The translations under genes and the position numbers were made by a program. Source: Moniliella sp. 'wahieum' (Eukaryota; Basidiomycota; Moniliellomycetes; Moniliellales; Moniliellaceae). Taken from it: a DNA stretch of 64,000 bases. Location of the stretch: assembly GCA_003971905.1 (NCBI GenBank), contig RSEE01000070.1:2501-66500 (forward strand), given 5' to 3'. The notes under the pieces are model-generated. The model searched no databases. It saw nothing but the letters and a program-made list of their open reading frames with translations, and had not been told where the DNA came from. Positions 37,068 through 48,271 of the stretch are shown piece by piece. Position 1 is the first letter of the stretch. Every line of letters starts with the position of its first letter.

Positions 37068-38527
37068 ATGACAGACCACGTGCTGGTACCCGACGCCAGC
37101 GGTCCGAAACTCAACTCGTCCGAGTGGCCGCTGCTGCTCAAGAACTACGAGCGCTTGCTCGTCCGAAGCAGTCATTTTACCCCCATCCCGGCCGGCAGCA
37201 GCCCGCTCAAGCGCGACCTCAAGACTTACATCTCGTCGGGTGTGATCAACCTGGACAAGCCGGCCAACCCCTCGTCGCACGAGGTGGTGGCCTGGATCCG
37301 CCGTATTTGCGCGTGGAGAAAACGGGGCACTCGGGCACATTGGATCCCAAAGTGACGGGCTGCTTGATTGTGTGCATTGACCGTGCCACGCGCCTGGTCA
37401 AGTCGCAACAAGGTGCAGGGAAGGAGTACGTGTGTGTGCTTCGTCTCCATGACCGGCTCGATGACCCGATCAAGTTGCCCCGCGCTCTGGAAACATTGAC
37501 GGGTGCCTTGTTCCAGCGCCCGCCATTGATCAGTGCAGTGAAGCGCCAGCTGCGGATTCGTACCATCCACCAGTCTAAGCTGATCGAGTTTGACAATGAT
37601 CGCCAACTCGCTGTGTTCTGGGTGTCGTGCGAAGCCGGGACTTACATCCGTACCCTCTGTGTGCATCTCGGCCTCTTGCTCGGCGTCGGTGGTCACATGC
37701 AGGAGCTGCGTCGCGTCCGGTCGGGTGCGCTGTCGGAGGACGACAATATGGTAACCATGCACGATGTGCTCGATGCCCAATGGCTGTATGACAACCAGCG
37801 TGACGGTACGTCCTACCGCCCCCTCTTGTTTTACATACAACCCGCTGACTCTGGTATTCGCGACCCCTTTAGAGAGTTACCTGCGCCACGTAATCAGCCC
37901 ACTGGAGACGCTGCTGGTGGGGTACAAGCGGATTGTGGTGCGCGACAGTGCGGTGAATGCAGTGTGCTACGGCGCCAAGTTGATGCTGCCTGGTGTGCTG
38001 CGTTACGAGGCTGGGATCGAGGTGAACGAGGAAGTGGTACTGATGACGACCAAGGGCGAGGCCATCGCGCTCGGCGTGGCGCAGATGACGACGACGGACC
38101 TGAGCTCGTGTGACCACGGTTGTGGCAGCAAAGGTAAAGCGCTGCATCATGGAGCGGGACGTGTACCCGCGCCGTTGGGGCCTGGGGCCAAAGGCGAGCG
38201 AGAAGAAGAAGCTGGTCAAGGAGGGCAAGTTGGACAAGCACGGCAAGGTCATTGACGGTGTCACGCCTGCATCGTGGACCAACAACTACGTTGACTACAG
38301 CGGCAACCCGGAGCCTACAGCGGCGCTGCTGCCACTGCTGCTGCTGCTGGCCCCGGTGGCTGCGGCCGAGGAGTAGAGTAGAGTCCAAGAAGCGCAAGGC
38401 AGAAGAGGAGGAAGCAACGAAGGAGACGGAGGAGACAGAGGAGGAGCGCAAGCGCGAAGAAGAAGAAAAGAAGGAGAAGAAGGAGAAGAAGGAGAAGAAA
38501 GAGAAGAAGGAAAAGAAAGCCGAGTAG
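37068..38527 (+). CDS. CBF5: CBF5/dyskerin, H/ACA snoRNP pseudouridine synthase
   Basis: Cbf5 is the catalytic subunit of H/ACA snoRNPs, which pseudouridylate rRNA in the nucleolus. From [20 protein letters not shown], the dyskerin-like N-terminus leads to [20 protein letters not shown] and the catalytic TruB motif [14 protein letters not shown] with its Asp. Later come [20 protein letters not shown], an intron at 37806-37872 (67 nt), and the PUA domain ([20 protein letters not shown]). The conserved end of that domain is [20 protein letters not shown]. The tail is a Lys/Glu-rich repeat, stop at 38525-38527. One T is missing after WIRRI, one T is extra in CDHG-V, and the tail has another frame change near 38375. 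Confidence 0.97.
38468..38518. repeat. AAGGAGAAG-type repeat encoding the CBF5 Lys/Glu tail
   Basis: Nine-base units of AAGGAGAAG encode Lys-Glu-Lys repeats. KKE/D tails are typical of Cbf5, Nop56 and Nop58. Confidence 0.8.
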
Positions 38528-40556
38528 CTCTCTCATCCAACTAATCATATTCCTTTCTCGTTCCCTTCTCAAGCTCTACTCCAAAAAACATATCTGCCTT
38601 CGACTGGGGCAGTCCGTCGTGGACAACCAGCTGGAGGACTGCCTTCTCTTTGTACTGTATTCAATTACCTTTCGATACTTGCCCCTTGTCGGCCTTCTGT
38701 TGCGGGGCGGGCATAGCAGGCCATAGCTGGAAGGGGTTGACGCGTGACGCACGTTGACGGGTATTAGCGTTACCTTTCCTGGTTACCGGAGCGTGTTGGT
38801 TGTGCATGTTGGGTGTATAACGAACGCGTAATGGTAGGCTCGATTAGGTTGGTTGGTGGGCAGGGAAGCTGGCCTTTGTGGGGTAGGCGGCTGGGTGGCG
38901 GCAGTGGTGGCATGCCAGGCACGCCGCGGCTGCTGCGGCGTGGCTGGGCGGTGGCCTGCGGTGGCTGAGGTGCGAGACAGGCGGGAGGGCGCGGACAGAA
39001 AGAGCGGTCGTTTCAAAGTTCAAGCGACACCCCTGTGTTGCTAGCCAGTTCCTGTGGCGTTGCAATAGGACGTAGTTATAGGACAAGGCATTAAGCACCA
39101 GCATAGCCCCAATCGCGTGTTCAACGTTCAACGTACTCGGCGTTGAGTTGAGTTCAACGTTCATGCATCATGCACATGCAGCATGCCGTTTCGAGGTTCG
39201 ATGAACTCGTCGATGACCCAACGTCTCCCTTGAAGCTCGGGCGCTTGAGCCAGAGACCACCTAGGCACGCCTTTTGGTTTCGAGAATAGTGTGGATTAGA
39301 ATGGCGTTCATTTTCCGATGGGCGTGCGTGGCACGTAGTGGGACGATCTGAGCCTAGATACCGGTTTCCGGTTGCATGTTACACGTTAATGATTGGTCAC
39401 GACGAGGTGGACGCGCAGCAGGAGTGGGGCTTGTTGAATCATATCAGGATCGCCAAGGCACACACTTGCATCTTTCCTTGGGGGCATACCGTGCTAGGCG
39501 CATGAGCCTCATGCATCATGATCAGGCTCATCATGCATCAAGTGCGCTGGCCTCAGCGAGTTCATCACATTCATCAACGGTTCTCCCGCATCCCCGGAAC
39601 GACTTCCGTTAACGTTACGCGTTACGCGTTAAACCGAAGTGTCGAGCGAACAGATCGCGTTTGACGTACTCAGGCCTGAGGCGCTCAGGCTGCTCAGGCT
39701 GAGGGCTCGAGGTTGAATTTCAGGGTGCGGTAGGGTGTGTCCGGTGGGTGCGGTGCCTGGCGTGGAAGAAGACGTGGGGACAAAAAAGCGGGATAATCGA
39801 AAGGAAGACGTTGGTACTTGGTACATGTGGCATGAATGGGATACGTGCAAATTCAATATGCAAGCCTCCTTGGAACCATGCTTCTCCGACAGCACAGCCG
39901 TGGTTGCCCACAGCACCGACAGGCCACCCAGGGCATAGGCCCAGCATGCAAAGCCCATCACATATCTCACGCCAGCCAGCCATGGGCAGTGGCTGCAGTG
40001 GCGCCAATCAAATAATCGATCGTATGGGCGCCGATTCAATATTCACTCAGGACACTCGCTGCGGGTGGTCATCGATCACGAATGAAGCAATTCAAGGACC
40101 GCAATCTCTAATCGGCACTGGTTGTACTTACCTTTAGTGCTCCAGCCGCCCCATTGCGTACGCGCCACACTGGCCCCGTCCCGCCACTCGCACCCATCCT
40201 GCTCCACACCCACCCACACAGGCACCAGCACCACCCCATTGCCTGACAGCCTCTCTAATCGATCACATCGGTTTATTTGCCGATGCATAAGCATTAACGC
40301 GCTCTGCGTTACGCGTTACGCGCTACGCACCATGGCCAAAACAGACAAGAAACTACAGGCGGTGGCTGTACCATGCAATGGCTTGACCCAAAACGCGCCC
40401 ACCCCCATCCTCTCCAATCGCCCTCCTCCATTACCCACCGTCCTAGAACGCCCCCTTTTTCCCTCCCACCACCACCCTCCAGCTTCGCCCGTCTAGCTGT
40501 CTGTGGCCCATCGTGGATGTGCTGCCAAGCCCCTCTCTCTATTCCCGATATCCCCA
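38528..40556. promoter_or_regulatory. 2-kb intergenic region with palindromic motifs
   Basis: There is no convincing gene here; a 54-aa frame with ATG at 40332 stops at once. The region is the richest in the window for short symmetrical motifs: CATGCATCATGCACATGCAG near 39163, a longer interrupted palindrome at about 39500-39542 (CCTCATGCATCATGATCAGG core), and two runs of the unit GTTACGC at 39613-39630 and 40307-40326. These runs contain ACGCGT, the MCB core. The second run lies about 240 bp upstream of the next start codon. Confidence 0.5.
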
Positions 40557-43547
40557 ATGCCCTGGTCCGTGTCACCGCCTGCACCCACCACCTCCTCCAC
40601 CCCCTCGGCTCCAGGCCACGCCCCTGCACCGCGTGCGCCCCGCGCCACGTCTCAGTCCAAGTGCCACATCGACCCCGCCCCACTGGCCCGCTCCTCTGTG
40701 GGGGCCAGCCATGCTAACCATCACCGCCTCGCCACGTCCTTGCCCGGCCAATTTGCATCCCTCCACCCCACCCACCCGCCTATTGGCGCCAACACGCAAC
40801 TGCGTGCTCAGATTCGCCGGGAACAGCACCAGCAGCATCAACAGCACCAGCAGCATCAACAGCACCAGCAGCATCAACAGCACCAGCAGCATCAGCAACA
40901 CCCGCAGCACCTGCACCAGAAGCGCCAGCCCCAGCGCGTCGCACCGAACACCTCCGCAGTCTCACATGTACCCCGTCTCCATCCTGTCCCGCCCTCTGCC
41001 ATTGCCACGCGCATCCAGCATCCCTCTTCGGATGCCAACGCTTCACTGACCGCCACCACTTCCCCCCCCTCTGCCCCCTCCTCCTCTCCTGATGTGTATT
41101 CACAGGGCCACCTGCGGTTGACTACCCCCTCCTCGCCGCTTGTCCAACTGCCCAGTTCGTCGGGGAGCAAGGAGGGCAAGACAAGCGCAGCCATGCCTTT
41201 GGGCAGTATTGACGAGGAAGGGCGCGACCGGTCTGGGGTTCCTATTCCGCCTCGCTCGATGCCCATGGGCCGCATGGGGGGTCGAAGTGAGTCGAGCCAT
41301 GGTTCCGGTGGCACCGGTACTGGCACTGCGGCCTGTAGCCACGCCTCTGGCCTCTCACTCAGCCGTTTGGGCACCTCTGCCTCAACTGCCTCATCGAGTG
41401 TGCCTCCCTCCGCCCTCAGCCCCCCATCAGCCTGGGACTCCGCTGGTGCTCCCCCCACCTTTCGCCGTACTTCTCTCTCTGCTCTCGAGGGGAAACGTCC
41501 CCATCTCTCGAACGCGGAGAGTACACTAAGTGATGAGATCCTTTCCTGGCCACCACCTCTTCCTTCCACAGCAGGGGGGAGTGATAGTGCCACTCTGCTT
41601 GACCTTTTTGGTACTTTTCCTCCCTCGGTCGTGTCCCACAGCGCGAGCGGAGGGGGTGACACGCCGCTTCCCACCGAGCCTTGGGCCAACACGCCCGCCT
41701 GGGAGCCCTTGCCAGGCTTGGCGGAAGGCTTGCCCGATGGGTCTTTTCTGGCACCAGACTCGCTCAGCACGACGTTTAGTGCCAAGTACTACGAGGCAGC
41801 GAGTAAATGCAAAGCATGGCAACGCCACGCTGCCAAGCTGCATGCGTCCACAGTTGCCTTGACGATGGACAATCGGATGCTCAAGAATTTGGTGGAAGAT
41901 TCAGAGCGAGCAATGTTCGAGGCTCAGCGGCAAGCGCTGACATTGCGCTCCAGCTGCTGGCAATCCACCATGCGCATGTGCGGACTCAACAACGGGTATG
42001 TTCTTTGGAGACTCTGGTGAGAGTTTGCTGCTTAGCATGTTTACAGAGGCCAAAGGGTAGAATACTGACTACTGTATGTTGATCCGCAGGTGGTTGAGTT
42101 GGAGATGCGCGGGGATGCAATCGGATACGGTGGGGGCCTCTTTTCGTCCTCACCGTATCGTCCAGGCTCAGACTTGGGCGCGCTCCATGTCGACGCACTA
42201 GAGCAGGCGACACGAGAGTTGGCTCTAACCGACAGCCACGGCGGTCCACATCCTTTTCCTTCCAGTGTCTCCCGTCGTTCCTCGCGCTCCACCTTGGGCC
42301 TAAAGCATCTGCCCGGACCTTCTCACGCCTGCAGCCCCGCTGCTTGGCCACCCTCGCTTCCATCAGGCGCTGACCCTGATTCTGGAAGCGGTAGCACCTC
42401 GACATCCAACCATACTCGACTCACATCCCGCCCCATCAGCTCCGATTGGTCCGCTCCTCTATCTCACTGGACCCTTCTTGGGGGGACGTCAGTCCCAACG
42501 GTTCATGGATCCATTTGCCAGCACAGGGCTTGGAGAGCGCTCCAACAAGACGGGAGACAAGCGCAAACGCGACTCGGCTGCTGTTGCGCCCTCTTCTGCT
42601 ACTGGGCTCCACGTGCCCTACTCCTCTGGCGCTGTCCCGCCCCCATCCCCGCTTTCTCACATCGACTGTGAGCCCAAGGCAGGCGCACGAAGACCGTCCC
42701 AATACACTGCCCACACCGTTAGGTCGGCGCAGCCGCACGCCCGCTCCCAGTCCACCGCCACTTTGCCCTACACCCTGGTCCCCGTTCCGGGGGGCGTGGA
42801 ATTACCCGGCACGCGGAGACATCGACGTGTATCTTCCTTTTCTTCGCTCCCGAGTCATGCACCTACAAGTTCAGACTCGGGTCATGCACTCTCTTCCATT
42901 CCCGTCCACGTTGGCGACTTGTTCTCTCCCCTTGACCCACCGAGCAACGGCTTGCATGGATCGCCTCGCGCCCCGACTTTGCTCTCTGCTGCTACCACCG
43001 CAACAGCCCACCACCGCTCTTTGTCCGATGGCGCTCGTCCCGTCTCTTCTCTCGCATCTTTCCCTATACCACCTGCACGTCCGACCCTTTCTCCTCTGGC
43101 CGAGATTAGTGACCCATCTTTTCTCCTGCCACACCCTCAGCTGCCTGGGGATGGGGCGAAGCATCCCGCCTCGGCCTATCGCATCGCCACATCAGCCTCT
43201 ACGTGGGAGGAGGAAGGGAGGAGGGGATGACAACGGAGAGGAGGAAACAGAAGAGGGCGATGACGATGACGATGAAAGCGAAAAAGAAAATGAAGAAGAA
43301 GGTGAAGAAGAAGAGAGATGAAACGGCGCACTGGGACGTGTACCAACGCTTACAACATCTCCTCCCCCCTCATGACTTGCACACGTTTGAGGAGTTGATT
43401 CGCCGGCACGATCAGGGCACGTTGCCCCTCCATGGCAGAAAGGGTCTTTTGCAATCTGTCCGTCATCTCGTTCTCGCTACCGACGCTCCTGGCGCTGCCG
43501 ATTGGCTGCGCGAGTTTGAGCGGGTCTGTATCACCTCGGTGGGATAA
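40557..43547 (+). CDS. Ser/Pro-rich protein with Gln/His tract and helical C-terminus
   Basis: I do not recognise this protein. From MPWSVSPPAPTTSSTPSAPG a disordered Ser/Thr/Pro-rich part includes a Gln/His repeat (40821-40892). A short helical segment, AKYYEAASKCKAWQRHAAKL, carrying on into SERAMFEAQRQAL, sits just before an intron at 41996-42089 (94 nt; GTATGT donor, ACTGAC branch site). After it come VVELEMRGDAIGYGG, a second Ser-rich part and an acidic stretch. A well-ordered C-terminal domain closes the protein (DVYQRLQHLLPPHDLHTFEE, LIRRHDQGTLPLHGRKGLL, RHLVLATDAPGAADWLREF), stop at 43545-43547. This domain architecture suggests a transcriptional or signalling regulator. Frame changes occur at about 41950, 42480 and 43230-43320. 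Confidence 0.62.
40821..40892. repeat. 18-bp minisatellite, four copies
   Basis: Four tandem copies of CAACAGCACCAGCAGCAT (the first with G in place of C) encode Gln-Gln-His-Gln-Gln-His. The copies are nearly identical, so this array is recent or still active. Confidence 0.9.
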
Positions 43548-44202
43548 CCACCTTGTTAGCCCTTTCTGGCTGTCCCCCCTCGCCTTGGATTATTTTCGTT
43601 GTATTGTATACCCCCTCTTCTCCATGACTGATGACCGCTGGCCCTTTACAACCACGCCGGTCTCGCGCTCGGGCTGCCCCGCGAGCTTCTCTCTTCCCCC
43701 GCGCCTTTTTATGATATTTGTTGAGTTCGCTTGTTTCCTGTTGATGTTTGCAGGGATGCCCCTGCTCTATCTTTTCGCACATATCCTATTCCTTCTCCCA
43801 CTCTACCTGGGCAACTTGCACCTGAGCAAGAAAGTCTCGTCCCTGATATACCTTCTGGTGTTGCCCTTTCCCAACCAACTGTGTCCGATCCAATCCATTT
43901 TGTTGCTTGAGGAAAGAGGGACTCGGATGGTGGTAGCGACTAGCTCGTCTGCACTCGAATTGGTTCTCCTTCGAATTGATCTCATGGCGAGGATAGAGGA
44001 GGCGGAGGAGTTGGGGTTGATGCATATATCGGTGTTCGTGCACCCTATTAACCCGAGGCCCCCGCCCCATGCATGCATTCCGCCGCGGAACGAACGAAGG
44101 GGCAGGGCGCTTTTTTTTAGTAGAGTCACCAGACTGGGCGGGCTGGGTTACTGGGCGGATGGGCGAGCAGGAGGCGCGCCAGGCCGGAAGAACGGCGGAC
44201 GC
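43548..44202. other. Intergenic region
   Basis: This is a tandem spacer before the ArgRS gene. A plus-strand frame stays open through most of it and joins the ArgRS frame, but it is hydrophobic and unlike protein sequence. I see no other feature. Confidence 0.5.
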
Positions 44203-46362
44203 ATGTCGGCTCTAAGCCATCGTCTGCGTCTTTGGATTGGCCCCCGGCACCTCCGCTTCTTGCCGTCTGTGCCGCTTGCTCCGCCTCGCGCCCGCCGCGC
44301 CCTCGCCACCGCCACTGCCATCCCGCCCCGCATCCGCCTCCACGCCCTCCCCACCCCCATCGCCTTCACCATGAGCGCCTACCTCGCCACCCTCCCGCCC
44401 TTGCCCACCCTCCCCGGCACGGAGCCCGACCGCGCGCCCTATGACGCCTTCCGTCTGGCCATTGCCCAGCAGATCCACCTTGCTGTCCCTGAAAAGATCT
44501 CGCTCGCGCAGGCGTACGAGGCGGTGATGATCACCGCCAAGGGCGACTCGGACTTTAACGTTGCCATCCCCCGTTTCCGTCTTGGCGGCAAGCCCCAGGA
44601 GCTGGCGAGCGAAATTGCTGCCCACGCCGCCAAGACTTTCCCCAATGCCTGGGTTTCCAAGGTGTGGGCCGCTGGCGCGTTTGTCCACTTCACCATCAAC
44701 ACTTCTACCCTGATGCGCATGACGCTCAACCTGATCAACTCGATGGCCGCCACGCAGGCCAAGACGGGCAAAAAGACCGATGCCTACGGCTCCAACCTGT
44801 CCGGCGTGGGGAAGACAGCGCTTGTCGAGTTCTCCAGCGTCAACATTGCCAAGCCCTTCCACGCCGGCCACCTGCGCTCGACCATCATTGGTGCCTTTAT
44901 TGCCAATCTGTACGAAGCCAATGGCTGGAAGGTGGAGCGGTGGAATTACCTTGGTGACTGGGGCAAGCAATTTGGTCTGCTGGCCGTGGGCTGGTCCATG
45001 TTTGGGGACGAGCAGAAACTGGAGAGGATGCCGTGAAGCATTTGTACGATGTCTATGTCCAGATCAACAAGTTGGCCACGCCCGACGTGACCGGTCTCTC
45101 CCCCGAAGCCGCGGCCGAGGCCACCAAGAAAGGCGAGGACATTCACGCCCAAGCACGTGCCTTCTTCAAGGGCATGGAAGACGGGGACGAGAAGTCGCTT
45201 AAGCTCTGGAACTTGTTCCGTGAATTGAGCATCAAGAAACTCAAGGACACCTATGCCCGGCTCAACATCCACTTTGATGAGTACAATGGCGAGTCGCAGG
45301 TGTCCAAGGAGGACATTAATGCGGCTGTTACCAAGCTCAAGTCCATCCCGGGCCTGTTGATCGAGGACAAGGGCGCGCTGCTGGCCGACCTGACCAAGTA
45401 CAAGCTCGAACGCCCGATCGTCGTTCGCTCCGACGGCACCCCGCTCTACATTACTCGTGACATTGCGTCGGTAGCTTCGCGCATGCAGCGCAACGAAGGC
45501 AAGGGCTTTGACAAGCTCATCTACGTCATTGCCTCGCAACAGGACCTCCACGTTGCCCAGTTCTTCAAGGTGGCCGAACTGATGGGCTACGAGTGGGCCC
45601 AGCCCAAGGAGAACCGGTTGCTGCACATCAACTTTGGATGGTGCAGGGCATGTCCACCCGCAAGGGCACCGTCGTCTTCCTCGATGACATTCTCAACCAA
45701 ACGCGGACAACATGCTGGTGTGATGCAGAAGAACGAGGTCAAGTATGCGCAGGTCGAGGACCCGCTCGGCGTTGCCGACACGGTGGGCATGACCGCGGTC
45801 AAGATCCAGGACATGCAGGGCAAGCGCATCAACAATTACACCTTCAACTGGGACCGGATGCTTTCGTTCGAAGGGTGAAGGGGCCCCGTAAATGCAATAC
45901 AACCATGCGCGCATGTGCTCGGTCGAGCGCAAGAATGGGGATGGCTTGGTGCTGCCCAACCCGGTGCCCCACCCCGAGGAGATCAACACCGACTTGCTCA
46001 CCGAGCCCAAGGCGCGCGAGCTCGCCCTCCTCATTGCCGCCTGGCCCGAAACGATCCGGGCGGCGTTCAAGGACAACCAGCCGTCAACGATCGTCACGTA
46101 CTGTTTCAAGCTGACCCACGTGATTGCTTCGGCATGGGAAGTGCTGATTGTCAAGGGCCAAGAGCGGGATTTGGCCTTGGCGCGGCTCTGGCTCTACCGC
46201 TGCGCCCGCGAGGTGCTGGGCTCGGCGCTGCGTCTGCTGACCAACATCCGTACGTCTTGTTCCTTTCTCCTTTCCTTAACCCTTCTGCGCTGCCGCTGCG
46301 ATTCAGAGAGCTGGACTGACCTTCTCATTTTTTCCTTTCCTCCAGCGGCCGAACGCATGTAA
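44203..46362 (+). CDS. Arginyl-tRNA synthetase, two possible starts
   Basis: This class I synthetase charges tRNA-Arg. The body shows SSVNIAKPFHAGHLRSTIIG (the HIGH-like motif HAGHLRS), ERWNYLGDWGKQFGLL, SDGTPLYITRDIAS, QQDLHVAQFFKV, GMSTRKGTVVFLDDIL and INNYTFNWDRMLSFEG. It ends with an intron at 46250-46345 (96 nt) and a 17-nt last exon giving NIPAERM and stop at 46360-46362. Two in-frame ATGs exist. The one at 44371 gives the usual cytosolic start, MSAYLATLPPLPTLPG. The one at 44203 adds 56 residues rich in Arg and free of acidic residues, a good matrix-targeting presequence. Frame changes lie near 45030, 45640, 45710 and 45880. Confidence 0.97.
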
Positions 46363-47214
46363 AAATCTCTTCTTTCTTCTGCATTGGTCTTTCTCCACCG
46401 ACGAGGCGAGAGAGGGGCGTTGCTATTCCCGCAGCCTCGATGTGTGCCTCTGGAGCAGAAGGTGGGATGGGGCAGACGTAGGAAGTAGGTCCAAAGACTA
46501 CTTAGCTTGACGTAGCGTCCTTCTCGTCCAATAACCCCGGCGTCCACGTTCAACGCTACTCGAAGATCGTCGACCAGATCGATCGATGTGGGGATGGGGT
46601 TAGGAGTTTAGCACAGGGATGGCCGAGGTTCGCACCAGCGGCCCTGCGGCTCCCGCTTTGATGGGAGGCAAGAGGAGATGGGTCGGATGTTTGAGTAATC
46701 TTCCTGTGCTGTGATGCATGATGAGCCCAGGTGATACTCCCCCGATGAGTTGGGCTTTGGCCAGGCGACAGACCAGGACGACCCCATCCGATCTCGAGCG
46801 CATCAAGCATTGCAGAGCGAGCAGGGTCAGTCAGAGTCAGACAGCGTCACGCCGTGTCCGGCAGTGTCTGCAACCGTCACCGATCTCAGCCTCATCGATC
46901 GCTGGGTCACACTAGGGGAGTGGGGAGACATTTGAGACTGCCCCTGTGCGTGGCGCGAGCAAGCGAAGGATGTCTGTGCGGTTAATATAAGTTTTCGTTA
47001 TAGGCGACGCAGCGGCGGCGCTCGGGCCACCTTCTGATTCTGAACTGGGCAAGCTGAGAAGTGGGAGAGAAGAGCGATGCCCATCCCCGGGAGAAAGTTC
47101 AGTAGGAGCCTGCTTACGCGCTTACGCTCATAGCAGCCCCCGTCTCTCTTTTAAACCCCCCCCTTTCCCCACCTCGCCCCCTCGACACCACCACCCACTA
47201 CCACAGCCCCCACC
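46363..47214. other. Intergenic region
   Basis: This 850-bp tandem spacer contains GTGATGCATGATGAGCC near 46711, another ATCATGCAT-type motif, and a CT-rich tract just before the next start codon. No ORF is convincing. Confidence 0.5.
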
Positions 47215-48271
47215 ATGTCCAGCCAACAGCTTGAAAGCCGCATCAAAGCGCTCGAGGCCGAAGTCGCCGCGCTCAAAGCCGCCGGGGCCAAGGCCCAGGC
47301 CATCCCACCCCCTGGCCCCATCGCCCCGCCTCCAGCCTCCGCCGACGAAGGCGAGAACGCCGGGGTGCACGACGATGCTCCAGTTCCGCTCCCAGCACCG
47401 GGGGAGCAGTAGTGCCCCCTCCCAGGGGATCACCCAGTTTACGCCCAACTACGATCACCAAGTGCCTTCGTTTGACCTGATGGGGCTCAAGCCCGAGCTT
47501 GTGGCGGCGCTGCGTGAGAATGGGTAAGTGCCGCTTTTGGGGCGGTTGCTTTGGATGAGGTAAGTCGAGTAAGTGCTAACTGAAACAACGCCCGGCGTCG
47601 ACAGGTACACTACACCTACTGCCCTCCAGTCCGTCGCCTTGGTTCCCATCATTCGCGGAAGGAACGTGCTGATCCAAGGGCCCGAAGAGGCCGGACGCAT
47701 CATCTCGTATGCCCTGAGTGCCATCCAGTTGGTAGACCCGTCGCGGGTCCATGTCCAAGCCTTGGTCCTGGCTGCCAACAAGGAACGTGCTGTGCGGATT
47801 GCCAAGGCGATCCGTGTGTTGGGCGGGGAAGAGTCGGCACCGCGGTCGGGCATGACGGCGAAAGTGTACGCCTGTGTGGCGGGCACGTCAACTGTGACAG
47901 ACATTGAAGCCTTGTCGCGGCGCCCCCAAATTGTAGTGGGCACGCCCGGCCGTATCTTCCACCTCTTGGACCGCGACCATCTCTCCACGTCTCATCTCAA
48001 GGTTATGATCTGTGACGAGGCGGACGACCTCCTGACCACCTTTAAACAGCTGGTGGGCGAAATTCGCCGTATTTTGCCTGACAACCCTCTGTTCCAATCG
48101 GTCTGGGCCGCCGACAGCTTCCCCCCCGGCCCGCTCAACCTGGCTCTCAAGTACGCCCACGCGCCCACCATGATTCAGGTGCGGACCCAAGATGGCGTTT
48201 TCCGCGTTGTGGAGGCGGTGCACAAGATCCAGGACCAGGAGGACAGGTATGTGCTGCCGTCCAAAATCTGA
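47215..48271 (+). CDS. Degenerate eIF4A-like DEAD-box protein, RecA1 only
   Basis: The protein aligns by eye with eIF4A from the Q-motif region (FDLMGLKPELVAALRENG) through ALVLAANKERAV, IVVGTPGRIFHLLDRDHLS, CDEADDLL and the end of the first RecA lobe. Key catalytic parts are altered. Walker A AQSGTGKT is GPEEAGRI, motif Ia PTRELA is ANKERA, and SAT is replaced by WAADS. TPGR and DEAD remain. The whole second RecA lobe, with the HRIGRxxR motif, is missing: the frame stops at 48271, or at 48425 if a GTATGT donor at 48247 is used. The N-terminus, SSQQLESRIKALEAEVAAL, is a short coiled coil not found in eIF4A. An 81-nt intron (47524-47604) has a TGCTAAC branch site. One frame change lies near 47410-47440. 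Confidence 0.9.
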
